A stretch of 12,101 nucleotides of DNA from JAMCZZ01 sp964363695 (GCA_964363695.1 CAYIJI010000035.1:1-12101), one strand, 5' to 3'. Shown: positions 1-7,339, numbered from the stretch's first letter. The notes: generated by a model from the letters alone, not told the origin. Numbers and translations are program-made.

Positions 1-67
1 GCGTTACTATTAGATCGTTTCACTAGATCCTTCGCAAGCTCCACTCAGGATGACAACGAGTGGTTAC
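1..67. mobile_element. Right part of a MITE-like element, cut by the window edge
   Basis: This stretch matches 11970..12036, the right part of a complete element near the other end of the window, at 64 of 67 positions. It ends in GAGTGGTTAC, the reverse complement of the family terminal repeat GTAACCACTC. The bases after the end, CGAATATC (68..75), would be one copy of an 8-bp target duplication, but the left end and the partner copy lie outside the window. There is no coding capacity. It is the same family as the elements at 9424, 10435 and 11912. Confidence 0.75.
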
Positions 68-280
68 CGAATATCGAATGTTCGAAATCACCGCCTCTGG
101 CGGGATCCCGTTCAGAATCCGAAACAAATAATAAATTCTAATTCTTTAATGTTTTAAACATTTAAATTTTTAGAAATTCGAATTTGTTTCGAATTTCGCC
201 TATTCGACTGTCGCTCAGGGCGATCTGAGCTTGTCGAAGATCGATATTCGAATTTCGGATTTATATGTAAGTGAAGCCAA
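68..280. repeat. Gene-free spacer with degenerate palindromes, 3' of the helicase gene
   Basis: I see no gene here. The spacer holds CGAATATCGA at 68..77 and its inverted copy at 241..250. It also has an imperfect hairpin at 203..238, with TTCGAC and GCTCAG on the left and CTGAGC and GTCGAA on the right. The sequence TTCGACTGTCGCTCAGGGC near 203 recurs with one base missing near 11175, so the hairpin is a dispersed repeat. It sits just 3' of the helicase stop and may fold in the transcript, but no run of T follows it, so it is not called as an intrinsic terminator. Confidence 0.5.
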
Positions 281-3200
281 TCATTCACTCTGGTTATTAT
301 GGCAAATGTTGTAATAAGCGCAGATGCCGTTGCTGTTTTTGCAAGCCTGTTCTTCTAAATGAAATTCTAAATTTATGATTTTATCATACACTTCCTCGAC
401 CGTTTTCTTAAATTCAAGATATTGTTTTTCATCAATTGGTAATGCAACACGTCGAAATTTATCTTTATCGGGCGAGATAAAATCAAATTCTATCTCCCCA
501 ACCCTCCATTGGAATAGCGGATCCGCTTCAGAAAGCATTTTATAGAAATAAGCCTGATACATTAATTTTGTATCATTTTCTTTAGTATTACCAAGTATGA
601 AGTTTAGGGATTTCGGAGAAGATGTTTTGTAATCAACAATCTTAACTTTACTTGATATTTTATCTATTAAATCGATTCTATCGATTTTTCCGGTTATTGG
701 AATATTATTAAAGAAAACATCGTGTTTTGAAAAATCGTATTCACAGGAGAGAGGAGCGCCCTTCCGTTCCCATTCTTCTATATAAAAATCATAATATTTT
801 GTAAGAATCTCTTTTCCGTTTTCCATTGCTCTTTTCCGCTCTTCTGTTGTAAAGATTTCTTCTTCCAGCGCTTCTGTAAAATCTTTTAAGAACTCCTCTT
901 TAGAAGGCAGCTTAAAGTCTCTTTTATATTTTTTAAAAAGTAGTTCCAGCGCCTTATGGACAGCTGTTCCATAGGATTGGGTGAAATTTTTAGTTTTGGG
1001 TACTCGGAGAATGTTGTCGTAGAAAAAACGCTGTGGACATTCTATGTAACTATTTAAAGCAGTCGGACTTAATTTAAAATCATGAATTAGTTGTTCTAGA
1101 AAGTGGCTTAGAGCTTCTGAGGGTTGCCATTTCTTTTTAGCGAAGGTTAATCTTAAGCGTTCATCAAACTCATCTTCATACTTTTTCATACTTTCTTTGG
1201 CGACTAAATTTGACGAAATTTCGGCTAGAAATATGGAAGGAACAGTTAAAGAGATGCTTTCGGCCTCGCCGTAGGTCGTGGCGTAGGTTAATGAAATGTG
1301 CTTTTTTGCTCTTGTTAATGCTACGTAAAATAGCCGGCGTTCTTCTTCGTTATCTGCTTCCTGCGATACTCCCTTACTCTTAGTCTTAAGAATGCTATGG
1401 GGCAGTTTAATTAATTCTTTTTTAGTTTTATTCCCCCAGTGTTTGTCTGTGCAATGGATTAAAAATATATATTCAAATTCCAACCCCTTCGATTTATGAG
1501 CAGTCATAAGATGAACGCCTTCATAATTTGCCGAGAGTTCTTTTTGTTTGATTGAGAGATTGTTTTCTTGAAGCAAAGAAATATATTCAAGAAAACCGCT
1601 TAACTTCAGCTGTTTGTCTTTGGTGTTAATTTTTTTGATTTCATCAAAAAGTGTTTGAAGGCGGTTTAAATGGTGAACCGATTCGTTTAGCGATAAAAGA
1701 TAATTCAGGTATCCCGTCGCATTAATGATATGCTCAAAAGCATGGGCAAAAGCGGCAGAGTTAGCAATGTTTCGGCATTCGAGAAAAGTTTTTACAAATT
1801 CCTTAATGGCGTTTGGTTCATCTAATTCTAGTTTGTCGGCAATTCCCTTTGAAGTAATGACATCAAATAGATTCTTCCTGCTTTTATTTGCCTCTACAAC
1901 AATTTTGTAAATATCTAAAGGAGAAATGCCGAAAAATGAGTAGTGCATTACTTCTAGAAGAAGCTTGTTATCTGTCTCCTTCACGCCGAATTGGAGTGAT
2001 TTTATGTAGGTAATAATCTTGTCGATTTCCGGATCTTCCAAAATGTTGCCGCCGACTTCGATAACGTAAGGAATGTTTAGCTTCGACAAAAATTCTATAA
2101 GCTCCTCCGCGTCCCGATGTTCTTTATATAGAACCGCTATTTCGTTTGGTGAAACTTTTTTATTGTTCGAGGCTATGAGTCGAGAACTGTCATCTTTTAA
2201 ACTTCTCGTTTCACTCGAAGAATATTTAATCAAGTTTTCTTTTCCGATTAACTCTTCGATTTTTTTAGCAACAAAATAGGATTCTACCGAGCCGTTCGAA
2301 AACTCTGCGACTTCAATGTTGCCGGCGGCCCCCTTTATTTGGCTTTTAAGATTTTTTGAAATGTTGAGTCGACTGAAGATCTGGTCGTTGTTATTCTGGA
2401 TGAGAGCTCTTGAAGCATCAAGAATTTTTTGAACCGAGCGGTAGTTATTTTCAAGCACGATAATTTTGGCTTCAGGGTAAGACTCTTTGAAGAATAAAAT
2501 ATTTTCTAGAGACGCGCCCTGAAAACGGAAAACGGATTGTTCGTCATCTCCAACCACAAAAACATTCGGATTATCATAAAATGAACCCAAAAGCCGAATA
2601 ATATCATTCTGCGCTGAATTTGTATCCTGATATTCATCTACTAATATATATTGGTATTTTTCCTGATAGTATGAGAGGATTTCCGGATCTGACTTAAAAG
2701 CATCCAAGACAAATAGAATCATATCGGAGTAATCATATTTACCTTTGCTTGTTAATTCGGTTTGGTATTTAGAATAAATCTCCGCCAGCTCTTTGTTTTT
2801 ATTTAAATCATTTTCCAGCTTTATATATTTTGCCTTTCTGTTTCCTTTGTTGGCGCCTTTTTCATGATAGATGTCCTCGATTTGGGCAAAGTTGTCAAAT
2901 TCACCCTTCACTATCTCTTGGAATTTTTCCGGTTTAATATTTTCTTGCTTCAAGCTACTGATTGCTTTCAAGATATCTCTCTGGTAATGAAAGGGTGATT
3001 TGAACGGTTTTATGTACTTATATTCACTCTCTTTAAGAATCTTTTGGATAAAAAAGATTTGTTCTAAGTCTGTGAGCTGGTTTATTTTTTTTGAGGTTAA
3101 AAAGCGTTCGGGGTAGCTGGCGATGACTTCGTTGCAGAATGAATGAAAAGTATGGATATGGATTTGATACGAGGCCGGGCCGATTATTTGCAGGAGCCGT

Positions 3201-3424
3201 TGCTTCATGGCTTGGACTCCTGAATTAGTAAAAGTAAGGCAAAGGATATTGGAGGGATTAACTTGAGTTTTTTGTAAAATATTGGCAATACGCATGGCAA
3301 GGATTTGAGTTTTGCCTGTACCAGGTCCGGCGATCACCATAACCGGACCTTCAAGCGCATTAACGGCTTCCAACTGCTTTTCATTCAGCTTATTATAATA
3401 ATTTAAAAATTCTTGATTATTCAT
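281..3424 (-). CDS. UvrD/PcrA-type SF1 helicase fused to a RecB-family nuclease
   Basis: This is a single-chain DNA helicase-nuclease of 1047 residues, probably acting in double-strand break processing or repair. Helicase motifs seen: Q motif near N15-Q18, Walker A GPGTGKT (33-39), motif II VDEYQDT (262-268), motif III VVGDDEQSVFRFQG (290-303), motif IV LENNYRS (324-330), motif V TAHKSKGLEF (641-650) and motif VI FYVALTRAKK (699-708). The C-terminus carries a PD-(D/E)XK nuclease: H823, D918, D931 and K933 in VDYKT, and Q957-x2-Y960. The spacing D918-D931-x-K933 equals that of RecB. C796 with C1028, C1035 and C1041 resembles the AddB-type iron-sulphur cluster. This architecture suggests a substitute for AddAB or RecBCD. 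The ATG at 3424 has no Shine-Dalgarno but an extended -10 seven bases upstream. Residues 401-422 derive from a palindromic repeat. Family call is firm; exact substrate is not. Confidence 0.95.
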   Translation of the reverse strand: MNNQEFLNYYNKLNEKQLEAVNALEGPVMVIAGPGTGKTQILAMRIANILQKTQVNPSNILCLTFTNSGVQAMKQRLLQIIGPASYQIHIHTFHSFCNEVIASYPERFLTSKKINQLTDLEQIFFIQKILKESEYKYIKPFKSPFHYQRDILKAISSLKQENIKPEKFQEIVKGEFDNFAQIEDIYHEKGANKGNRKAKYIKLENDLNKNKELAEIYSKYQTELTSKGKYDYSDMILFVLDAFKSDPEILSYYQEKYQYILVDEYQDTNSAQNDIIRLLGSFYDNPNVFVVGDDEQSVFRFQGASLENILFFKESYPEAKIIVLENNYRSVQKILDASRALIQNNNDQIFSRLNISKNLKSQIKGAAGNIEVAEFSNGSVESYFVAKKIEELIGKENLIKYSSSETRSLKDDSSRLIASNNKKVSPNEIAVLYKEHRDAEELIEFLSKLNIPYVIEVGGNILEDPEIDKIITYIKSLQFGVKETDNKLLLEVMHYSFFGISPLDIYKIVVEANKSRKNLFDVITSKGIADKLELDEPNAIKEFVKTFLECRNIANSAAFAHAFEHIINATGYLNYLLSLNESVHHLNRLQTLFDEIKKINTKDKQLKLSGFLEYISLLQENNLSIKQKELSANYEGVHLMTAHKSKGLEFEYIFLIHCTDKHWGNKTKKELIKLPHSILKTKSKGVSQEADNEEERRLFYVALTRAKKHISLTYATTYGEAESISLTVPSIFLAEISSNLVAKESMKKYEDEFDERLRLTFAKKKWQPSEALSHFLEQLIHDFKLSPTALNSYIECPQRFFYDNILRVPKTKNFTQSYGTAVHKALELLFKKYKRDFKLPSKEEFLKDFTEALEEEIFTTEERKRAMENGKEILTKYYDFYIEEWERKGAPLSCEYDFSKHDVFFNNIPITGKIDRIDLIDKISSKVKIVDYKTSSPKSLNFILGNTKENDTKLMYQAYFYKMLSEADPLFQWRVGEIEFDFISPDKDKFRRVALPIDEKQYLEFKKTVEEVYDKIINLEFHLEEQACKNSNGICAYYNICHNNQSE
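2161..2224. repeat. Palindromic element read in frame inside the helicase gene
   Basis: This 64-bp block shares four anchors in the same order with the intergenic copy at 3953..4011: TATTGTTCGAG (2161-2171), CGAGAACT (2181-2188), ACTTCTC (2201-2207) and TCGAAGAATA (2215-2224). The block is itself an imperfect palindrome, since its right half reads back as TATTCTTCGAGTG...CGAGAAGT. On the minus strand it encodes helicase residues 401-422, rich in Ser, Arg, Asp and Lys. They lie in a loop between a helix (AKKIEELI) and the strand starting NEIAVLY, where UvrD-type proteins usually have only a short turn. There is no stop in the reading frame. Homology of the two blocks is seen directly; that the block was inserted here is inferred. 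Confidence 0.75.
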
Positions 3425-3431
3425 AAAGTCT

Positions 3432-3440
3432 ATTATACCA
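3432..3440 (-). promoter_or_regulatory. Extended -10 promoter of the helicase gene, likely leaderless
   Basis: The minus strand reads TGGTATAAT, a perfect TATAAT with the TGN extension that can replace a -35 box. Only seven bases separate it from the ATG at 3424, so transcription would start at or next to the start codon. There is no Shine-Dalgarno sequence in AGACTTT before the ATG. No -35 match is seen 17 bases upstream. Confidence 0.65.
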
Positions 3441-3474
3441 AAACTTTCCGGCTAGCATGTTGTTTATCGGGTTT

Positions 3475-3523
3475 AATAAAAACAATGCCATTTCATTTAA
3501 GCCGATTCAGGATGGCATTGTTT
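3475..3523 (-). terminator. Intrinsic terminator after trxA
   Basis: A perfect 12-bp stem pairs 3480..3491 (AAACAATGCCAT) with 3512..3523 (ATGGCATTGTTT) around a 20-base loop. Read on the minus strand, the stem ends in TTGTTTTTATT, giving the T-run of a rho-independent terminator. It lies 67 bases beyond the trxA stop and just ahead of the helicase promoter, so it would insulate the two genes. The A-run on the other side could make it work in both directions. Confidence 0.7.
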
Positions 3524-3544
3524 AATTATCAATGATAGTAGTCG

Positions 3545-3586
3545 ACTTATACTAATACAATGCAGCTGCATCGTATTAGTATAAGT
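3545..3586. repeat. 42-bp near-perfect palindrome at the trxA 3' end
   Basis: The arms 3545..3565 and 3566..3586 are 21 bases each, meet without a loop and have a single mismatch (A3559 against C3572). The outer part is ACTTATACTAATAC and the centre is ATGCAGCTGCAT. It starts three bases after the trxA stop codon. In RNA it would form a very stable hairpin with a tight tip. No T-run follows on the minus strand, so it is not a canonical terminator. It may protect the mRNA 3' end, bind a dimeric protein or be a mobile palindrome. Confidence 0.75.
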
Positions 3587-3589
3587 GAA

Positions 3590-3901
3590 TTACTTTATAA
3601 GTTCTTCAATTTTGGCTGATAAAATATCTTTAGCTACAGCGCCTACTATACTATCTACCATTTTGCCGTCTTTAAATAGTAAAAATGTTGGCACACTCAT
3701 CACTGAATATTCAGAAGAGATGTCTGGGTTTTCATCAATATCTACTGTTAGTATTGCTACCTCGTCTTTTTTTTCATACTCTTTTTCAATCTCCTCAATT
3801 ATTGGCGCCATCATCTGGCAAGGCCCGCACCAAGTAGCGAACATATCAACAAGAACTACCTTCTTCTCTTTAATTATTTTATCAAATTCTTTTTTATCCA
3901 T
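3590..3901 (-). CDS. trxA: Thioredoxin
   Basis: This is a 103-residue cytosolic thioredoxin, the usual length for the family. The redox motif WCGPC is at 24-28 within VDMFATWCGPCQ, and the conserved cis-proline is P71 in SVPTFLLF. There is no signal peptide. It reduces protein disulphides and is a classic electron donor for ribonucleotide reductase, which fits its position beside nrdR, the repressor of reductase genes. The ATG at 3901 has a good Shine-Dalgarno, AAAGGAG, ending a few bases upstream. A palindrome and a terminator follow the gene. The spacer to nrdR contains a palindromic element, so co-transcription with nrdR is possible but not shown. Confidence 0.95.
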   Translation of the reverse strand: MDKKEFDKIIKEKKVVLVDMFATWCGPCQMMAPIIEEIEKEYEKKDEVAILTVDIDENPDISSEYSVMSVPTFLLFKDGKMVDSIVGAVAKDILSAKIEELIK

Positions 3902-3952
3902 TTTCTCTCCTTTACCTGTTAAATGCGGCGGCTATCTAACCGGGGTCTATTT

Positions 3953-4011
3953 TATTGTTCGAGTGTAGCGAGAACTAATAGAACATAACTTCTCACTTTG
4001 TTCGAAGAATA
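3953..4011. repeat. Palindromic element between nrdR and trxA
   Basis: This is the intergenic copy of the element found in the helicase gene. Anchors: TATTGTTCGAG (3953-3963), CGAGAACT (3969-3976), ACTTCTC (3988-3994) and TCGAAGAATA (4002-4011). The left half and the reverse complement of the right half align as TTATTSTTCGA followed by GAGAAST, so it is an imperfect palindrome of about 59 bp. It overlaps a small perfect hairpin, GAAGAAT-AACC-ATTCTTC (4004-4021), between nrdR and trxA. It separates nrdR from trxA and may fold in the shared transcript. Confidence 0.7.
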
Positions 4012-4051
4012 ACCATTCTTCCAGCTTTATAACTTACAACTTATTTACTTA

Positions 4052-4495
4052 CTACTTGTTCAGCTTTTCTGCTTCTTTTTGAAACTTTTTAGCGCTTCCA
4101 AAACTTTTATAAACAGAGAGAAACCTTAAGTATGCAACCTCATCTGTTTCTTTCAGTTTTTGGATTATAATATCCCCTATTTGCCGAGTGTGAACGAGTT
4201 TGCTTTTTAATCTTACTATTTGATGCTCAACATCGTCAATTACAGACTCAATATAATTCGCTCCAAAAGGCCTTTTTTCAAAGGCCAGGCGTATGCCTTT
4301 TTCTACTTTTGATCTTTGGTAATCTTCGTAGGCTCCATTTCTTTTTATTACCTGTATTTTTGGAGGATCGATCCTTTCGTAGGTTGTAAAACGGTGTTTA
4401 CACTTCAGACACTGTCTTCGCCTTCTCACAAAACGAAGCTCATTTCGTGAGTCTAAAACTTCCGTTTGCTTGTTTTTACATTCCGGACAAAGCAT
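4052..4495 (-). CDS. nrdR: Transcriptional repressor NrdR
   Basis: This is a 147-residue NrdR, which represses ribonucleotide reductase genes when dATP/ATP is bound. It starts with the zinc ribbon: C3 and C6 in MLCPEC, then C29 and C32 in CLKCKHRFTTYER, with the basic stretch RFVRRRR in between. The ATP-cone domain follows (about 47-137), with VIKRNGAYEDYQRSKVEKG and the typical EVAYLRFLSVYKSF near 119-132. Length and order are normal. The ATG at 4495 fits the family start, but there is no Shine-Dalgarno before it, only AT-rich sequence. No NrdR box was found in the window, so its targets lie elsewhere. The nearest neighbour is trxA. Confidence 0.96.
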   Translation of the reverse strand: MLCPECKNKQTEVLDSRNELRFVRRRRQCLKCKHRFTTYERIDPPKIQVIKRNGAYEDYQRSKVEKGIRLAFEKRPFGANYIESVIDDVEHQIVRLKSKLVHTRQIGDIIIQKLKETDEVAYLRFLSVYKSFGSAKKFQKEAEKLNK

Positions 4496-4797
4496 ATATT
4501 AACAATTTAAAATTTAGAATTTACAAATTTAAAAACAAAGAGGTATTTATAATATATCCTTCGACTTCGCTCAGGATAAAATAACCCTACGATTACTATT
4601 TTAGAATAGTGAATTAAGAATCAAGAAGCAAGTAATAAAAAATCATGACCTTATTCTGATTCATGATTTTTAAATATTTCTGGATCCGGAATTTATTTCA
4701 GGATGACAATTGTGATGTTAGATCTCTCGACTTCGCTCAGGATAAAATAGCCCTAAGATCCCTCGGTTTTGCTCGGGATGAAATGACGTTACACTTG
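4496..4797. repeat. Gene-free spacer between nrdR and ftsZ with repeat copies
   Basis: No gene is seen. Two direct copies of a 33-bp unit, TCGACTTCGCTCAGGATAAA plus 13 bases, lie at 4561..4593 and 4727..4759, identical at 31 of 33 positions. A third, diverged relative (CCCTCGGTTTTGCTCGGGAT) follows at 4760. On the minus strand, 4709 to 4680 reads GTCATCCTGAA...GGATCCAG, which resembles one arm of the MITE core at 9424..9535. A 9-bp hairpin, TGAAATGAC (4779-4787) with GTCATTTCA (4797-4805), overlaps the ftsZ stop codon. The spacer appears to be built of decayed palindromic repeats. Confidence 0.55.
4637..4671 (-). terminator. Possible AT-rich terminator after ftsZ
   Basis: An 11-bp stem pairs AAAAATCATGA (4638-4648) with TCATGATTTTT (4661-4671) around a 12-base loop. 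On the minus strand it ends in a run of six T, as in an intrinsic terminator, and it would also work on the plus strand. The stem has few G-C pairs, so strength is doubtful. It lies about 130 bases past the ftsZ stop. Confidence 0.4.
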
Positions 4798-5931
4798 TCA
4801 TTTCAGCTTACGTCTGATGAAGGCTGGTACTTCTAGTTCGTCCTCTTCTTCCACAACTTCCTGTTTTGGCCTCATCATTTCTTCTGACTCGCTCCTTCGA
4901 AGCATTTGTGAGCTGGGGATTTCCTTGGAAGGCGTTTCCTGAACCATAAAGCTTTTCTTGGTCATTCTATTCTGCTCTGATTCAAAGCCTGTGGCAATTA
5001 CGGTGATTTTGACTTCACCTTGCATTGCTTCGTCGATGATAGCGCCGAAAATAATATTTGCATCAGCGTCAGCTGCTTCAGTGATCGCCTTTGCAGCTTC
5101 ATCTATTTCATACATACCTAAATCCGGCCCGCCGGTAATATTGAACAAAATGCCTTTTGCGCCATCGATTGATAGCTCAAGCAGCGGCGAATCAATCGCA
5201 GCTCTAGCAGCTTCGATTGCTCGGTTATCCCCTGTTCCATGGCCGATGCCCATTAGAGCGCTGCCAGCGTCGGACATAATTGCTTTCACGTCCGCAAAGT
5301 CGACGTTAATAATACCATGATAAACAATTAAGTCGGCAATACCCTGAACACCTTGGCGAAGGACATCATCGACAACACCAAAGGCATCAAATAAGGAAGT
5401 CTTTTTATCAATAACTTGTAATAATCGGTCATTCGGAATGGTGATTAAAGTATCAACGCGGTCTTTCATCTCTGCAATACCGAGTTCCGCGATTTTCTTC
5501 CTTCTTTGACCCTCAAATGAAAATGGTTTGGTTACAACCCCGACGGTCAGAGCGCCGAGCTCTTTTGCGATATCAGCTACGAAAGGCGCTGCTCCTGTGC
5601 CTGTGCCTCCGCCCATACCACAGGTAACAAAAACCATGTCTGATCCTTTGAGCGCCTCGTAAACCTCTTCTTTATTTTCCTCAACAGATTTGCGTCCTAT
5701 TTCAGGATCAGCCCCCGCTCCTAATCCGCGTGTTGTTTCTTTTCCGATTTGTATTTTTATGGGAGCTTCATTGAACGCCAAAGCTTGCGCATCTGTATTT
5801 ATAGATATAAAGTCAACTCCTCGAAGCTTCGAATTTATCATTCTAGTTATGGCGCTGCCGCCTGATCCGCCCACTCCGATAACCCTTATCACCGCAAAAT
5901 TTTCAAGCTCCGATCCTTTTTTCTCAACCAT
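4798..5931 (-). CDS. ftsZ: Cell division protein FtsZ
   Basis: This is a tubulin-like GTPase of 377 residues that polymerises into the division ring. Seen: the N-terminal nucleotide loop GVGGSGG (19-25), the tubulin signature GGGTGTG (107-113), the T7 loop NVDFADVK (209-216) whose D211 and D214 complete the catalytic site of the next subunit, a short acidic linker, and the C-terminal peptide VPAFIRRK (368-375) that binds FtsA. The usual NRM after the first glycine loop reads TRM here. The ATG at 5931 has a Shine-Dalgarno, AGAGGAA, at good spacing. It lies 118 bases downstream of ftsA, the common pairing. The stop codon overlaps a small hairpin. The identification is firm. Confidence 0.98.
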   Translation of the reverse strand: MVEKKGSELENFAVIRVIGVGGSGGSAITRMINSKLRGVDFISINTDAQALAFNEAPIKIQIGKETTRGLGAGADPEIGRKSVEENKEEVYEALKGSDMVFVTCGMGGGTGTGAAPFVADIAKELGALTVGVVTKPFSFEGQRRKKIAELGIAEMKDRVDTLITIPNDRLLQVIDKKTSLFDAFGVVDDVLRQGVQGIADLIVYHGIINVDFADVKAIMSDAGSALMGIGHGTGDNRAIEAARAAIDSPLLELSIDGAKGILFNITGGPDLGMYEIDEAAKAITEAADADANIIFGAIIDEAMQGEVKITVIATGFESEQNRMTKKSFMVQETPSKEIPSSQMLRRSESEEMMRPKQEVVEEEDELEVPAFIRRKLK

Positions 5932-5982
5932 TATAGTTCCTCTATATAAAATTAGTGGGCCAAGGGATTAATAAGCGGTTCA

Positions 5983-6017
5983 TTGCTAATCTTATCAAAA
6001 CATTAACTCGCTAATCT
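5983..6017. repeat. Two short direct repeats in the ftsA-ftsZ spacer
   Basis: TTGCTAATCT (5983-5992) and TCGCTAATCT (6008-6017) lie 25 bases apart in the 118-base spacer upstream of ftsZ. A TTGACA also occurs on the minus strand just upstream of them, near 6030, but no good -10 follows at proper spacing. The repeats could bind a regulator or be chance in AT-rich DNA. Confidence 0.3.
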
Positions 6018-6049
6018 ATTATTTGTCAACCTGTTTATTAGACAGGCTC

Positions 6050-7285
6050 TTAGGGAAGAAAATTCTTGAAGACAGATTTGATTTTCCCTAGTATGCCGTT
6101 AATGTTTTTAACATCAAAATCAAAGGAATTCCCTCCTCCATTTTTGTCTTTTCCCCATAACATCAAGCCTATACTGGTAGAATATACGGGATCATCTGTC
6201 TTGTCAACTAGTCCGGAAATTTCCATTATCGGTTTTCCAATTTGGGCTGGCAAACACATTGTAGCTTTAGCTAATTCGACAATGCCATCAATCTTTGTGC
6301 CGCCTCCGGTAAGCACAATACCGGCAGGAAGAGTGCCATCGCGCCCAATTTTACAGAGATCGTTTTTTATCATCAGAAAAATTTCATTCAGCCTTGCTTC
6401 TATGATTTCTGCTACATATTTAGTGTTAACAACACCGTCTTCACTCTTATCTAATTTACTTAAATCAATCTCATCTTTTTCTGCAACTTTGTCTGGAATG
6501 GCATAGCCGTATTTTATTTTAATCATTTCAGCGATATCAATATTGGTACGCAAGCCGATAGCAATATCGTTTGTAATGTGAGTTGAACCGATCGGAATCA
6601 CTCCACAGTGGATAAGGTCGCCTTCTTCATAAACGGCAAAGGAGGTAGTAGAGGCTCCTAAGTCGATCAACATAACGCCGATATCCATTTGTCTCCTCGA
6701 CAAAAGGACCTTCGTGGTGGCAATAGGGGAAAAAACTATTTCTTCAGCGTGAAGGCCAGCTTGATCGATTGAGCGAATTAAAGATTTCAATGCATTGGTG
6801 GAGGTAGAAATAATATTTGCATCGACTTCTAGCCGAATGCCCGTCATTCCAACCGGATCTTTTATTGCTTCTTGGCCATCAATTATAAATGTTTTAGGAA
6901 TAACATGCAGGACTTCACGGTTCGGTTTGTTGGGAATCGCTTTGGCAGCGTCAATGGCTCTTTTAGCGTCTTCATCGGTAATTTCACTATCGGTGCGTAA
7001 AACGGCGATAACTCCTTTGCTCTCCTCTGCTTCGATGTGAGGGCCGGAAATTCCCACGATAGCACTTTGGATTGGAACTCCAGCCATCCTCTCTGCTTCC
7101 TCTAGGGAAGATGAGATTGCAGAAACAGTTTCTTCTATATCGACAATGACGCCTTTTCTGACTCCTTGGTTGCTGCTTTTCCCGAGTCCAATTATGTCAA
7201 CGGTTCCATTTTCGAATTTGCCAACACAGGTTATTATCTTTGTGCTGCCAACGTCAATTCCGACTGAGATGTTATTTTGCGCCAC
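6050..7285 (-). CDS. ftsA: Cell division protein FtsA
   Basis: This actin-like ATPase tethers FtsZ filaments to the membrane. From the GTG at 7285 it has 411 residues, normal for FtsA. Seen: phosphate 1 loop GIDVGSTK (9-16), phosphate 2 LIDLGASTTSFAV (206-218), adenosine motif LTGGGTKIDG (325-334), and a C-terminal amphipathic stretch ILGKIKSVFKNFL (398-410) suited to membrane binding. The open frame continues upstream to an ATG at 7357, but those 24 residues do not belong to the family and the frame crosses a TATAAT at 7340-7345. GGAGG lies four bases before the GTG, so GTG is preferred. ftsZ follows directly. Confidence in the start is moderate; in the product, very high. Confidence 0.96.
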   Translation of the reverse strand: MAQNNISVGIDVGSTKIITCVGKFENGTVDIIGLGKSSNQGVRKGVIVDIEETVSAISSSLEEAERMAGVPIQSAIVGISGPHIEAEESKGVIAVLRTDSEITDEDAKRAIDAAKAIPNKPNREVLHVIPKTFIIDGQEAIKDPVGMTGIRLEVDANIISTSTNALKSLIRSIDQAGLHAEEIVFSPIATTKVLLSRRQMDIGVMLIDLGASTTSFAVYEEGDLIHCGVIPIGSTHITNDIAIGLRTNIDIAEMIKIKYGYAIPDKVAEKDEIDLSKLDKSEDGVVNTKYVAEIIEARLNEIFLMIKNDLCKIGRDGTLPAGIVLTGGGTKIDGIVELAKATMCLPAQIGKPIMEISGLVDKTDDPVYSTSIGLMLWGKDKNGGGNSFDFDVKNINGILGKIKSVFKNFLP

Positions 7286-7339
7286 ATGCCCTCCAAAGAA
7301 AACGCTATACGAATTACGAATATACAAATAATTACCAAT

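Noticed and set aside
203..238. Intrinsic terminator of the helicase gene
   Set aside because: The hairpin is present, but no T-run follows on the minus strand and related sequence occurs elsewhere as a dispersed repeat.
3475..3523. Loop of the trxA terminator as a copy of the GTCATTCTGAAGCCGATT repeat
   Set aside because: Only about a dozen bases around AAGCCGATT agree, too little to exclude chance.
3585..3968. Plus-strand frame of 127 residues opposite trxA
   Set aside because: It is antisense to a clear thioredoxin gene, has a low-complexity Ser/Ile-rich composition and no ribosome site.
4958..5320. Plus-strand frame of 120 residues opposite ftsZ
   Set aside because: It is the mirror of the ftsZ reading frame, Ala/Ser/Ile-rich, without family features. 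The same holds for the plus-strand frames at 5690, 6066 and 6795.
6018..6050. ftsZ promoter at TTGACA near 6030
   Set aside because: No acceptable -10 box is found 16 to 18 bases downstream on the minus strand.
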